Source of the DNA: Bartonella sp. ML69XJBT
GTDB lineage: Bacteria; Pseudomonadota; Alphaproteobacteria; Rhizobiales; Rhizobiaceae
Assembly: GCF_028618515.1 (NCBI RefSeq)
Contig: NZ_JAQITB010000002.1
Coordinates: 1 to 64,000 of the forward strand
Direction of reading: 5' to 3'
Length of the DNA stretch: 64,000 nt
The notes under the pieces are model-generated. The model had not been told where the DNA came from. It was given only the letters and a program-made list of their open reading frames with translations, and did no database searches. Made by a program: the position numbers and the translations under genes. Of the stretch, positions 28,067 through 37,835 are shown piece by piece. Each line of letters begins with the position of its first letter. The first letter of the stretch is position 1.

Positions 28067-28807
28067 GTGTTATCGCGTCGTGCCTTTTTAATTGCAGCAC
28101 CTTTGGCTTTGGTTGGATGTGCTACGCACAAGTCAAATGTATCGTTGGGTTCTTCTCAACAAATGAAGTATATTCCAGCAGAAATGCAGGCTTTATATGG
28201 TCCTATAACGAATGAGCCTTACTTATTGCCCGCTGTTGATCTTGCGACAATTGATCCCAAATTTTGGCGTCAAAGGGTCATTTATTATACTTCTTATCCT
28301 CCTGGGACACTGGTTATAGATACGCAGGAGTGTTTCCTTTACCTTATTGGTGAAAATGGAAGAGCTTTGCGTTACGGTATTGGAGTTGGGAAAGAAGGCT
28401 TAGCATTTGAAGGTGAAGGGGTTGTACAGCGTAAGCGCCGATGGCCCAATTGGACTCCTACGGTGGCAATGATGGCTAGAGAACCAGAACGTTATGGTCA
28501 TTTGGGGCAAGGAATGCCACCAGGTCCTGATAATCCATTGGGGGCACGAGCACTTTATCTTTTCAAAAATGGACAGGATACATTGTTTCGCATTCATGGT
28601 TCCCACGAATCTTGGTCAATTGGCCGTGCTATTTCAAGTGGATGTATTCGTTTGCTCAATCAAGATATTATTGACCTTTATGACCGTGTTCCTGTTGGCT
28701 CTCGTGTGGTGGTGTTACAAAACAATCAGAGATCAAAAGTTTACAGCCGACAATCTGCAGCTTTTGATCCACTACAGTCAACCATTAATCCGAGTGAATT
28801 CTTTTAA
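28067..28807 (+). CDS. L,D-transpeptidase lipoprotein/exported enzyme (YkuD)
   Basis: A 246-residue envelope enzyme that makes 3-3 crosslinks in peptidoglycan or attaches proteins to it. The N-terminus RRAFLIAAPLALVGCA combines a twin-arginine-like start with a possible lipobox (LVGC, cysteine 18). The YkuD domain (about 80-235) ends in the catalytic HGSHESWSIGRAISSGCIRL. The start is GTG. A damaged copy of its 3' end lies just downstream at about 28850-28910. Confidence 0.92.
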   Translation: MLSRRAFLIAAPLALVGCATHKSNVSLGSSQQMKYIPAEMQALYGPITNEPYLLPAVDLATIDPKFWRQRVIYYTSYPPGTLVIDTQECFLYLIGENGRALRYGIGVGKEGLAFEGEGVVQRKRRWPNWTPTVAMMAREPERYGHLGQGMPPGPDNPLGARALYLFKNGQDTLFRIHGSHESWSIGRAISSGCIRLLNQDIIDLYDRVPVGSRVVVLQNNQRSKVYSRQSAAFDPLQSTINPSEFF

Positions 28808-28849
28808 ATTTAAAGAATACAAGCCATTTTAATCAACATGTGGCTTAAT

Positions 28850-28910
28850 CTTTAATGAGGGTGTTCCTGTTGGTGCGTGGTGTCGTGGTGTTGTAAAACA
28901 ATGAGAGTGC
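28850..28910 (+). pseudogene. decayed duplicate of the L,D-transpeptidase 3' end
   Basis: The sequence from GTGTTCCTGTTGG at 28861 repeats 28686 onward. The first 13 bases are identical. After a short gapped stretch, GTGGTGTTGTAAAACAATGA matches the gene's GTGGTGTTACAAAACAATCA. The flanking CTTTAATGAGG also recalls CTTTATGACC in the gene. No reading frame is kept. A stem AAGCCA/TGGCTT (28821-28846) lies between gene and remnant. Confidence 0.65.
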
Positions 28911-29134
28911 TTCTAGAATTTTAAGTCAAGAATCAAGTCAATATGATTCACTATAGTCTCTTTTAAATGCAGATGGATTTTTGAGGGCGTATTTAACTCG
29001 CGCTTGATTTGATAATGGTTGGACTTGCTGTTTGCTCCTCTTCCTTTGAAAAAGAGGGAATTGCGTGTGAGAATGACACAAAAAGACTGATTCATAAAGC
29101 GATATTTTTTATGTGCCTTCGCAGAAAAGCGCCA

Positions 29135-29716
29135 TTATCGCAGGTTTTTATTTCTCATTGTTTGTGAAATTTCATTGATAAAGAGAGATTTATCATCTTT
29201 TATAAGGAGAGCAATGTTCTTTGTAATTGTCTCTAAGAGAAGAGATAACCATTCTTGGTCAGATTTTGTGAAATTCCCTAGAACATATTGGTGGACAAGC
29301 TCTTTAGAATGAGGGCGTCCAATTCCTAAGCGTACACGGCAATAGTCAACACCGCAATGGGCATCGATAGACTTTATACCGTTATGTCCATTATTTCCTC
29401 CACCGATTTTGATACGGATCTCCCCTGGTAATAAATCTAACTCATCATAGATGATGATCAAATTTTTCAAATCAACCTTATAAAACCGCAAGGCTTCACC
29501 AATAGCTTGGCCAGAAAGATTCATAAAAGTTTGAGGCTTTAGGAGAAAAATCTTTTCACCATTTATGAGACCATTGGTGATTTCAGCTTGAAATTTTTTT
29601 GACCATGGAGAAAAAGACAAGGATTGGTAAATTGCATCAATCGCCATGAAACCGATATTATGGCGATTATTTTGGTATTGTAAACCAGGATTTCCAAGAC
29701 CAGCAATAAGCCACAT
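29135..29716 (-). CDS. pth: peptidyl-tRNA hydrolase
   Basis: A 193-residue enzyme that frees tRNA from peptidyl-tRNA dropped by ribosomes. It shows [18 protein letters not shown] (catalytic histidine in NRHN), [17 protein letters not shown] with the catalytic aspartate, and [11 protein letters not shown]. It follows rplY by 77 bases, a common pairing, with a perfect 22-bp palindrome between. Confidence 0.95.
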   Translation of the reverse strand: MWLIAGLGNPGLQYQNNRHNIGFMAIDAIYQSLSFSPWSKKFQAEITNGLINGEKIFLLKPQTFMNLSGQAIGEALRFYKVDLKNLIIIYDELDLLPGEIRIKIGGGNNGHNGIKSIDAHCGVDYCRVRLGIGRPHSKELVHQYVLGNFTKSDQEWLSLLLETITKNIALLIKDDKSLFINEISQTMRNKNLR

Positions 29717-29764
29717 GCGCGCCTGCAGTAAAGTATGAGAGGTTAATCAATATCTTATTAAGTT

Positions 29765-29786
29765 AAGGCGGGAAATTTCCCGCCTT
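29765..29786. promoter_or_regulatory. perfect 22-bp palindrome between rplY and pth
   Basis: AAGGCGGGAAA is followed directly by its reverse complement. It begins seven bases after the rplY stop. No T-run follows on the minus strand, so it may be an RNA-processing or partial-termination hairpin that sets the rplY:pth ratio. Confidence 0.6.
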
Positions 29787-29793
29787 CTAAAAT

Positions 29794-30417
29794 TTATGCG
29801 TTTTCTTCGTTTCCATTTTCTTGTTCGGAGCTTTCATCACTGACATCCATACCAGCAGGAGCTGCGATGGTTGCAATAGTGAAGTCTCGATCTTGAATGA
29901 CGGGGGTAACATCTTTTGGGAGTTGCACCGCTGAAATATGGATAGAATCACCAATAGAATAGCTGGAAAGGTCTATTTCAATTGCTTCGGGGATAGCATT
30001 TGCTGGAGCAGTACATTCAATTTCGTGACGCACAATATTGAGAACACCTCCTCTTTTAAGCCCAGGAGCCGTATCTTCATTGAGGAAGTGTACAGGAATA
30101 TTCACTTCCACAACGGATTTCGCTGAAATACGAAGGAAATCTACATGGAGAGGAAAATCACGTACCGGGTCTAATTGGTAATCTTTGGGGAGAACTGTAA
30201 TTTTCTCTTTACCAATTGCAATTGTTGCAACGGTGGTACGAAAGCCACCAGCGTGAATTTTATAGAAAATTTCTTTATAGGGAACTGTGATTGCCAAAGG
30301 TGGTTGTTTTTCACCATAAATGACAGCAGGAATGAGACCGTTACGGCGAAGTTCACGGGAGGACCCCTTACCAACCCGCTCGCGTATTTCGGCCTTAAGA
30401 GTATAGCTTTTGCTCAT
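29794..30417 (-). CDS. rplY: 50S ribosomal protein L25 (Ctc/TL5 long form)
   Basis: A 207-residue 5S rRNA-binding protein. The N-terminal L25 domain (about 1-95) has [20 protein letters not shown] and VIYGEKQPP, and the C-terminal TL5 beta domain runs to about 190. The tail is acidic ([12 protein letters not shown]). First gene of the rplY-pth pair. Confidence 0.94.
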   Translation of the reverse strand: MSKSYTLKAEIRERVGKGSSRELRRNGLIPAVIYGEKQPPLAITVPYKEIFYKIHAGGFRTTVATIAIGKEKITVLPKDYQLDPVRDFPLHVDFLRISAKSVVEVNIPVHFLNEDTAPGLKRGGVLNIVRHEIECTAPANAIPEAIEIDLSSYSIGDSIHISAVQLPKDVTPVIQDRDFTIATIAAPAGMDVSDESSEQENGNEENA

Positions 30418-30698
30418 AATTTAAGTCCTTTTACATGATTGGAGATCCATCAAAAACCAACAACAGTTTTCGCATGAATATGAAGATATGCGCTAGTCAA
30501 CAGCGATTGCTCCATTCTGCGTTGCCTCCAAGGGTGTCTACGCAGAAGTTTGTTCTATAATTCAAACTCTACACAGATGCAAGAGTTGTGGGAAAAATCG
30601 ATGATTTCTACCGTTAGAAAAAAGGAAATGTTACAAACATGATTTATTTGGAGAATAAATATCAGCCGATATATTCAAAAGCAAACACTGGAGATGTT

Positions 30699-32198
30699 AT
30701 GAAAGTTGAAATCGCCTTGGGTGAGACAGCAGAATGTAATGCTTTGCGTAAATCCGTACCAGCATGTATTGATTTGGAAGAATTATTGGCGACACGTCTT
30801 TTGGTACAAGGCAATTCTGGTTCAGGAAAATCATATCTTCTGCGACGTCTTCTTGAACAAAGTGCTGCATGGGTGCAACATTGTGTGATTGATCCAGAAG
30901 GCGATTTTGTTACTTTGGCAGATAAATTCGGTCATGTTATTGTTGAAGCACAGCGCAGCGAATTGGAATTGACGCGTATTGCTCATCGCATTCGCCAACA
31001 TCGGGTTTCGGTAGTGTTCAACCTGGAGGGGTTAGATACGGAACAACAGATGCGCGCTGTGGGCGCTTTCCTTGGTGCATTGTTTGATGTGGAGCGTAAT
31101 TATTGGTATCCTATGCTTGTTGTTGTTGATGAAGCACAAGTGTTTGCTCCAGCAGCAGCAGGAGAAGTTTCTGATGAAGCACGTAAAATTTCACTGAGTG
31201 CTATGACCAATCTTATGTGTCGAGGGCGCAAACGGGGGCTTGCTGGTGTTATTGCGACACAGCGTTTGGCTAAGCTTGCTAAAAACGTTGCTGCTGAGGC
31301 ATCAAATTTTTTAATGGGGCGAACTTTTTTAGATATTGATATGGTGCGTGCCGCTGATCTTTTGGGAATGGAACGTCGTCAAGCAGAAATGTTTAGAGAT
31401 CTTGAGCGAGGGCACTTTATAGCTTTAGGACCTGCTTTATCACGACGTTCTTTACGGATTATCATTGGTCCCGTTGAAACATTGGCACGTTCTTCTAGTC
31501 CAAAATTAATGCCACTTCCAACAGAGCGAATGGATGCAAAGGAACTTGTTTTTACTGCTTCGCCAGAGGAAATTTTAATTCCCTTTAAACAATCACGAGA
31601 ACCAGCGCGAGAAAAATCAATTCATGCAATATTAGAAGAGGCTGTGCATAAAAAACAAGAGTTGTTGGAAGAAAATCCGAGCTTATTTCCTGAACTTGCT
31701 GTGGTGGAGAGAGAGAGCCAAATAGAAGATATTCTTCGGGAAATTCTTGACGATCCTGAGGTATTCTATCGCTCTACAGCTTTACTTTATCAAGATTTCT
31801 TGGTTCGTTGCCGTATTCATGGTCTTTCAGGAGATCCTTTAAACCTTTCGCAGTTTCGGCGCAAATTGGCTGTTGCCCAAGCTTGTGTTGACGAACAAAC
31901 TGCTGTTAGTGAAAGCTGGAAACGCCTTTTGCAGCTATCGGAAAGTTTGGAAGATGATGTTCAAGGTGTTTTTTTGCATGTGGCACAGGCTGCTTTGAGC
32001 CGAAAACCCTGTCCATCGGATGCATTTTTAGCACGCCTTTATGGAACTCATTCTTTAAGTCGTGCACGTCGTCTCTTAAGCTATTTTGAAGAACGCGGTT
32101 TTATTGTTATCCATACACATTTTGATGGTCAGCGTATTATAGCTTTTCCTGAGTTTGGTGTGGAAACAGCACCAGGAGATCCCAAAGTCCCCCTTTAA
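30699..32198 (+). CDS. HerA-like P-loop ATPase (DUF87)
   Basis: A 499-residue ATPase. Walker A is GNSGSGKS (about residue 42), Walker B is [11 protein letters not shown] (about 148), and an arginine-finger-type region [20 protein letters not shown] follows. Residues 320-499 are helical and winged-helix-like. HerA/FtsK-type pumps translocate DNA, but no NurA nuclease, toxin or defence partner is adjacent. I start at ATG 30699 with GGAG six bases upstream; ATG 30639 would add 20 residues. Its stop overlaps that of prs by three bases on opposite strands. Confidence 0.83.
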   Translation: MKVEIALGETAECNALRKSVPACIDLEELLATRLLVQGNSGSGKSYLLRRLLEQSAAWVQHCVIDPEGDFVTLADKFGHVIVEAQRSELELTRIAHRIRQHRVSVVFNLEGLDTEQQMRAVGAFLGALFDVERNYWYPMLVVVDEAQVFAPAAAGEVSDEARKISLSAMTNLMCRGRKRGLAGVIATQRLAKLAKNVAAEASNFLMGRTFLDIDMVRAADLLGMERRQAEMFRDLERGHFIALGPALSRRSLRIIIGPVETLARSSSPKLMPLPTERMDAKELVFTASPEEILIPFKQSREPAREKSIHAILEEAVHKKQELLEENPSLFPELAVVERESQIEDILREILDDPEVFYRSTALLYQDFLVRCRIHGLSGDPLNLSQFRRKLAVAQACVDEQTAVSESWKRLLQLSESLEDDVQGVFLHVAQAALSRKPCPSDAFLARLYGTHSLSRARRLLSYFEERGFIVIHTHFDGQRIIAFPEFGVETAPGDPKVPL

Positions 32199-33127
32199 CC
32201 AAATAGGCTTGAGACAGATTGTTCTGCCGCTGTTCTTGCGATTGCTTCGCCAATCAGGTCAGCGATTGGTAAAACACGGATATTGTGTGCTTTCTCTATT
32301 GCTTCTGTTGGCATAATGGAATCCGTAATAACCAATTCTTTCATCTCTGACTTGGTAATACGCTCAATGGCATTTCCAGAAAGAACACCGTGTGTGATAT
32401 AAGAGGTTACACTACTTGCACCGTGTTTAAGGAGAGCACTTGCTGCATTGCATAATGTTCCACCTGAATCAACAATATCATCGAGCAAAAGACAATCTTT
32501 TCCTGAGACATCTCCAATAATATTCATAACCTCTGATTCACCGGGACGCTCCCGACGTTTATCAACGATAGCTAGCAAACTGTTCAAGCGCTTGGCAAGA
32601 GAGCGTGCGCGTACAACCCCCCCAACATCTGGTGAAACAACAATAACATTTTCAAGAGAGTAATGCATTTTGACATCTCGCGAAATAACCGGAACAGCAT
32701 AGAGATTATCCGTTGGAATATCAAAAAAACCTTGAATTTGTCCGGCATGAAGATCCAATGTTAAAACACGATGGGCTCCTGCTTCGGTAATCAGGTTGGC
32801 AACAAGTTTTGCGGAAATGGGGGTGCGTGGTCCAGGTTTACGATCTTGGCGAGCGTAACCAAAATAGGGGATGACAGCAGTGATACGTCGTGCCGAAGAA
32901 CGGCGAAGCGCATCAATCATGATAAGTAATTCCATCAAATGATCGTTTGCAGGATAGGATGTGGATTGTAAAACAAACACATCTTGTCCACGGACATTTT
33001 CATGTAATTCTACGAAAATTTCTTGATCAGCAAAGCGTTTCACGGTTGCTTTACCTAGAGGAATATTTAAGTAATTTGTAACATCTTCAGCAAGACGTGG
33101 ATTGGAATTGCCACAGAAAAGCTTCAT
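32195..33127 (-). CDS. prs: ribose-phosphate pyrophosphokinase
   Basis: A 310-residue PRPP synthetase (ribose 5-phosphate + ATP to PRPP + AMP). ATP contacts lie in [17 protein letters not shown], the metal-binding histidine lies in [12 protein letters not shown], and the PRPP loop is [12 protein letters not shown]. It supplies purine, pyrimidine, histidine and NAD synthesis. It is convergent with the HerA-like gene. Confidence 0.97.
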   Translation of the reverse strand: MKLFCGNSNPRLAEDVTNYLNIPLGKATVKRFADQEIFVELHENVRGQDVFVLQSTSYPANDHLMELLIMIDALRRSSARRITAVIPYFGYARQDRKPGPRTPISAKLVANLITEAGAHRVLTLDLHAGQIQGFFDIPTDNLYAVPVISRDVKMHYSLENVIVVSPDVGGVVRARSLAKRLNSLLAIVDKRRERPGESEVMNIIGDVSGKDCLLLDDIVDSGGTLCNAASALLKHGASSVTSYITHGVLSGNAIERITKSEMKELVITDSIMPTEAIEKAHNIRVLPIADLIGEAIARTAAEQSVSSLFG

Positions 33128-33597
33128 AGTAGGACCTCTGAGTCGTCACGGTAGAGTATGATAGGGCTTTTTAACTTCTTATTATCAAATTGCAAGAAAA
33201 CAATTATAAAAATGTTACAATTTTATCTCTTATTATTAAAGAGCTCTGTGTTTTGTTTTTTCTTTTTCCAAAATTTTATTGCTTTTAGAGCAAAGTTTTT
33301 TGAGAATAAGGTAAAGAAATAGATTGATTAAACTCTTTTCTCTTATTCTCTAAAACAATATGCGTATTGTTTTCTCTATAAAAGGAATGAAGCAGAGTTC
33401 ATGTTAAAAGAGTTTGCCTTAAATTTCATTATTAAGTAAATCTTGGAAAGAAGAATAGTCAAACGCTTCACATTTTGTACGTTAAGCAAGCTTGTTTGAT
33501 AAAAAGTATAGTATTTGAGAGTGGTTTTTATTTCATTGTGAAAAAAAATTTTGTTTTGCAATTTTGCTATGCTTTTTAAAGGTGTAAAAAACTCATT
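33128..33597. other. spacer upstream of prs
   Basis: 470 AT-rich bases between the prs start and the pgeF stop. No gene or clear terminator. The prs promoter must lie near 33130-33250. Confidence 0.55.
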
Positions 33598-34383
33598 TTA
33601 TCCATTCAACATAATGGCAGAAAACTGTCGTCCATCATCTTGTTCCTTTCGGAGTGTTGCACGCCGATAAGAGAAAAAACGCTGTTCATCTTGGTAGGTG
33701 CAAAGTTCTACACAGGAAGCACTAACGCCTGCTTCTTTGAGTTGATTCATAATGAATGCCCATAGATTAAAGTAAAAGTGATTGATGTTCTCTGTTTTTA
33801 CAAAATATTTTTGGAATTTACTCTGGGAGTCGATAAATTGATAGTAAAATTCCTCTGTTACTTCATAGTGGCAAGGACCAATACAAGGGCCAAGAACTGC
33901 TGTTATCGATGGTCTTTTAGCTCCTTGCTCTTCCATAACGGTAATGGTTTTTTCTATAATTCCCTTTAAGCTACCTCGCCAGCCAGCATGTGCTGCGGCG
34001 ATGACACCAGCTTGTGGATCAGCAAATAAAATTGGTCCACAATCTGCTGTAAGAATGCCGATGACGAGTTTTGGTGTGGTCGTAACGAGAGCATCCGCTT
34101 TAGGAGGTTTATCAATAAAAGCTTGATTCACTACGACAACGTCACAAGAGTGTATTTGATTGACAGTAACTAAATTGTTTGCCTCAACATTAAAGTAATT
34201 GGCGATTAAAATGCGATTTCGTGCGATATGTACAGATTGATCATTTGAATGTTCTTCAACATTAAGGCTTTGAGAGAGACTTTTTGAAATACCGCATTGG
34301 CGTGTGAAAAAACCATGTCTTATCCCGTGTATATGTAAAGCAGATAGATCTTTTGCAAGGATGGGGTGGGTGATAGGATTCAT
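33598..34383 (-). CDS. pgeF: multicopper/purine-nucleoside hydrolase family protein PgeF (YfiH, DUF152)
   Basis: A 261-residue protein with TADCGPILF, AAHAGWRGSLKGI (metal histidine) and GPCIGPCHYEV (metal cysteine). The family is called polyphenol oxidase in databases, but members act as purine nucleoside phosphorylases/deaminases or help peptidoglycan editing (PgeF). It lies 79 bases behind the midA-like gene on the same strand. Confidence 0.9.
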   Translation of the reverse strand: MNPITHPILAKDLSALHIHGIRHGFFTRQCGISKSLSQSLNVEEHSNDQSVHIARNRILIANYFNVEANNLVTVNQIHSCDVVVVNQAFIDKPPKADALVTTTPKLVIGILTADCGPILFADPQAGVIAAAHAGWRGSLKGIIEKTITVMEEQGAKRPSITAVLGPCIGPCHYEVTEEFYYQFIDSQSKFQKYFVKTENINHFYFNLWAFIMNQLKEAGVSASCVELCTYQDEQRFFSYRRATLRKEQDDGRQFSAIMLNG

Positions 34384-34462
34384 AAATATTCCTTGTAGGC
34401 ATGGTTGTTTTCAAAGGGAGAATGGTGTGTGAAATGTGCGTATTTGTCAATATTTATGGGCA

Positions 34463-35542
34463 TCAAAATCTGGGAGGTACAGGTATATTTTTATCACTTA
34501 CATGTAAGACTTTAAACAATTTTCCCATTTGATCTGGACTAGCTAATCGTTCGATATCTTGGCGGATTTTGTTTTGCAGTGTAGCATTTTTACCCACCCC
34601 AAGCTGTCTTGCCCGTTCTAGCAGTCCCATTTTTAAAAGAAAGTCTCCTTGCTCTGATATTTCAGCAAAACAACCTTCTTCAAGGGCTATTTTTTTTAAA
34701 AAGGAAAAGCCAACATGGGATGTTAAATCATGTTGACCTGGAGCCTCAAAAATATCACGAAATTTATGTCTTGAGAGTGCTTGTAGTGTATCGCCAAAGG
34801 CAAGATCTCGAGCACCATAATCGATGAGCAAAGCAGAACCTTGTACTTGTACTAAACGCTTGCTGATTTGTTGTATCAATTGATGGCGTGAGGGTGCATG
34901 TTCAAAAATTGTGCCATCAGGCATTTCAGAACAATAGGATTGTAAGCAAGAAGAGGAAAGTTTATGTGGGGCGGCAATAAAGATGAAATCTCCCTCTTCA
35001 TTGACTGTAATGCGGCGTTCTCTCCATTCCCCATTGATTTTAATATATTGATTGATGGGGAGTGTGTCTAAAAACTCATTCGCAATTAAAAAAAGTGGTT
35101 TTGAAGGAATTTGGTCAAAACTCTTAATGCTATGGATTTTTTTTTGATAAGGTGAGAGACATTTCTTTTGTTCTTTTTTGAGCTTTTCACTTACTTCAAT
35201 AAGAAAGATTTCAGCTGCATTAAATGCGGTTGAGGATAATTTTTGCATGGTACGCAAAATGTCACTCATTAAAGTTCCACGTCCTGGGCCTATTTCAGCA
35301 ATAATGAAGGGGTGAGGGCAACCATGAGCTTTCCAATTTGCAAGAAACCAAATGCCAATCATTTCTCCAAATAATTGGCTTATTTCAGGGGCTGTTATGA
35401 AGTCACCAGCGCGCCCAAAGGGCTTTTGTGTTTGATAATAGCCAAATTGAGGGTCTGTGAGCGCTAACGTCATATATTGACTAACAGGGATTGGACCATG
35501 AAGGGCAATGATTTTCTTAATTTTTTCTTTCAGGGTGGACAT
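34463..35542 (-). CDS. MidA/NDUFAF7-like SAM-dependent methyltransferase (DUF185)
   Basis: A 359-residue class I methyltransferase. [16 protein letters not shown] and [16 protein letters not shown] (SAM loop) are followed by [12 protein letters not shown]. The mitochondrial homologue methylates an arginine of complex I subunit NDUFS2. Whether this bacterial protein does the same is unproven. Its start overlaps the lgt 3' end by 26 bases, so translation is probably coupled. Confidence 0.9.
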   Translation of the reverse strand: MSTLKEKIKKIIALHGPIPVSQYMTLALTDPQFGYYQTQKPFGRAGDFITAPEISQLFGEMIGIWFLANWKAHGCPHPFIIAEIGPGRGTLMSDILRTMQKLSSTAFNAAEIFLIEVSEKLKKEQKKCLSPYQKKIHSIKSFDQIPSKPLFLIANEFLDTLPINQYIKINGEWRERRITVNEEGDFIFIAAPHKLSSSCLQSYCSEMPDGTIFEHAPSRHQLIQQISKRLVQVQGSALLIDYGARDLAFGDTLQALSRHKFRDIFEAPGQHDLTSHVGFSFLKKIALEEGCFAEISEQGDFLLKMGLLERARQLGVGKNATLQNKIRQDIERLASPDQMGKLFKVLHVSDKNIPVPPRF

Positions 35543-36395
35543 TTTCTGTAGATTTGTCTTTGCAAGCTTGAAAAAGGAGATAGCCCCCTAAAAGGAGCAT
35601 AGGAAGGGATAGAGCCATACCATAGGTGAAGCCAGTAGAATGAAAAAGCCTGGAAAACCATTCTGGATCTTCTTGGGGAGCACGGTAAATTTCTGAAACA
35701 CTACGTGCTATTGCGTAACCTATAATAAATATTCCTGATACGGTGCCAGAGCGTTTTAATGCTTTGAAAGCAAAAATCACAGTGGATAAGATGACAAAAA
35801 GAAGAAATCCTTCCATGAAGGCTTCATAAAGTTGGCTTGGATGGCGTGGTAAATAGTAAGGGTCTAGGGGAAAACAAACTGCCCAAGGCTGGGCGGTAAC
35901 ATTGCCCCATAATTCTTGGTTAATGAAGTTGCATATCCGTACAATACCGATACCAATAGGGGCACCGGAAGCAATGATATCAAACATTGCGCGTATCTTG
36001 ATATTATTTTTACGGGCAAACCAGATCATTGCAATGATGATGCCAATGAGTCCGCCATGAAAGGACATTCCTCCATCCCATACTGCGATGATAGCGCTTG
36101 GATGGCTAAAATAATAAAGGGGATCCCATACAAGCACTTGTCCTAAGCGTCCACCAACAACAACACTGATCGCAGACCAAACAACAAAATCCCCTATCTT
36201 TTGCTTATCCATAGGAGGTTGTTTAGCGGACCATAGAGATTGTTTTTCTAATAACTTCTGCGCATACCACCAAGCAAAAAGAATGCCCACTACATAACCA
36301 AGTCCATACCAATGAAGAGATAAGGGACCTAAACGGACAATTACCGGATTAAAAAAATCTGGAAAAGCAATGGCTGGACAGACAAGATTGTTCAT
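35517..36395 (-). CDS. lgt: prolipoprotein diacylglyceryl transferase
   Basis: A 292-residue inner-membrane enzyme that adds diacylglycerol to the lipobox cysteine of prolipoproteins. Seven helices are expected. [13 protein letters not shown] has the conserved histidine, [14 protein letters not shown] matches the Lgt signature region, and [15 protein letters not shown] is the third motif. It heads an lgt-midA-pgeF operon, a common order in Rhizobiales. Confidence 0.95.
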   Translation of the reverse strand: MNNLVCPAIAFPDFFNPVIVRLGPLSLHWYGLGYVVGILFAWWYAQKLLEKQSLWSAKQPPMDKQKIGDFVVWSAISVVVGGRLGQVLVWDPLYYFSHPSAIIAVWDGGMSFHGGLIGIIIAMIWFARKNNIKIRAMFDIIASGAPIGIGIVRICNFINQELWGNVTAQPWAVCFPLDPYYLPRHPSQLYEAFMEGFLLFVILSTVIFAFKALKRSGTVSGIFIIGYAIARSVSEIYRAPQEDPEWFSRLFHSTGFTYGMALSLPMLLLGGYLLFQACKDKSTENVHPERKN

Positions 36396-36657
36396 GAGTT
36401 AAGCATTTTTTCTTTTAGGTTATATGATGGTCAGGAATGACAGATGAATGTATAATGGTCAAGCGGGGAGAGTGGTAGATTTCCACTGGTTTCTCCTGTT
36501 AAAATTTTATGATGGTAAAAAGAGTGTAAAAGACTTAAAACAAAATCTGCATGGTAGGGCAAAATTTACAGGGCAAAAGGAACAAATACAGTATCTAAAT
36601 GTTATGAAAATACGCTATAATGCGTGCGTCAATAATTTAAATTTAAGGAAAAACATT

Positions 36658-36921
36658 ATGCGTAATGGATCAAACCGTATTCTTGATGAATTGGCAAAAT
36701 TAGCAACAGATGCTGCTGATATTGTGCAAGGTATACGACGTGAAGCTGGAACGGCTTTTCGTTTGCAGGCTGAAAAAATAGCAAATAAACTTGATCTTGT
36801 TTCACGCGAAGAATTTGAAACCTTTAAAGAAATGGTGCTCAAAGTAAATGCTGAAAATGCGGATGTAAAAAAACGTCTTGATGATCTAGAAAAAAACACA
36901 GACACGAAAGAAGTAAAATAA
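36658..36921 (+). CDS. ubiK: ubiquinone biosynthesis accessory factor UbiK (BMFP, DUF526)
   Basis: An 87-residue helical protein: a membrane-active helix (about 8-45, ELAKLATDAADIVQGI) followed by a C-terminal coiled coil with EEFETFKEMVLKV. UbiK supports the aerobic ubiquinone-synthesis complex in Proteobacteria. AAGGA lies nine bases before ATG 36658. The frame is open back to 36448, but that part shows no family similarity. Confidence 0.83.
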   Translation: MRNGSNRILDELAKLATDAADIVQGIRREAGTAFRLQAEKIANKLDLVSREEFETFKEMVLKVNAENADVKKRLDDLEKNTDTKEVK

Positions 36922-37285
36922 TTTTTATTAGAAAAAATATCCCCAATTTTTCAGTAGGATTCCTGAAACTAAAAAATGCTTAATCTTGAGTCTGTTAGAG
37001 GAAAGTATCCATTTATTTTTGTTCGTCTTTTGTAAAAAAAGACATTTTTTTAGATCGGGGGATTGGCGCTGTAAAATTGTATCAATACACTGAAAAAGCT
37101 TGATGATTCGTTTTATGATTATCAGGTTCACTTTTGAAGCGTGATTGAGTTTCGAGTACTTGTGTACTGTCGATGTTTTTAATGTGTATTTGTTTGGTGT
37201 AAAGGCTTTGATTGTAACAAAATGTTGTTACAGTTGAGGTGGTTTGTATTCTGTTGAAATGTTTTTAATATGATTGAGGATTATA
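36922..37285. other. spacer between ubiK and ybjN
   Basis: 364 AT-rich bases with no gene I can support. No terminator is clear. Confidence 0.55.
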
Positions 37286-37786
37286 ATGAGGCTTGCATTT
37301 TGCGCCACAGAAAGAGAAGAGCATCCTGTTGACTTTATTGAACAGATTGCTTGTAAATATAATTGGTCGTTTGAGCGTGATGCACAAGATGAAATTCGTG
37401 TTTGTGTAGAAGGAAAACGGACCAATTATCGCCTTGCGTTTTCATGGATGGAAGAGCAGGAAGCGCTTCATTTGGCTTGTGCATTTGATCTTTCTATTGA
37501 AAATGCTCAAACGGCAGAAATATATCGCTTATTGCTGGCAATTAATGAAAAATTGTTACTGGGGCATTTTGATTATTGGCGAAGTAATAATTCGGTTATT
37601 TATCGGCAAGGGCTTTTACTGGCTGGAGGGGTTCATCCATCTCATATACAAGTTGAGACATTGTTGATACACGCACTAAAGGTCTGTGAAAGCCATTATG
37701 TTGCATTTCAGATGGTTGCTTGGCGTGGCGAAAGTGCTTATAAGGCACTGCAATATACTTTGTTTGAAACTGTAGGAAATGCCTAA
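37286..37786 (+). CDS. YbjN domain protein
   Basis: A 166-residue alpha/beta protein of the YbjN family (type III secretion chaperone-like fold): VDFIEQIACKYNWSFERD at the start, ALHLACAFDL in the middle, and LINEKLL-type helix near residue 90. In many Rhizobiales it precedes proC, but proC is not next to it here. GAGGA is five bases from ATG 37286. Confidence 0.82.
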   Translation: MRLAFCATEREEHPVDFIEQIACKYNWSFERDAQDEIRVCVEGKRTNYRLAFSWMEEQEALHLACAFDLSIENAQTAEIYRLLLAINEKLLLGHFDYWRSNNSVIYRQGLLLAGGVHPSHIQVETLLIHALKVCESHYVAFQMVAWRGESAYKALQYTLFETVGNA

Positions 37787-37835
37787 ATTACGACAGTTTG
37801 TTGAGTGTTTTTTTTAACGATTTGTGAAGTTTTGC

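Noticed and set aside
36448-36657. 70-residue N-terminal extension of ubiK
   Set aside because: It shows no family similarity, and a well-placed ribosome binding site precedes the ATG at 36658.
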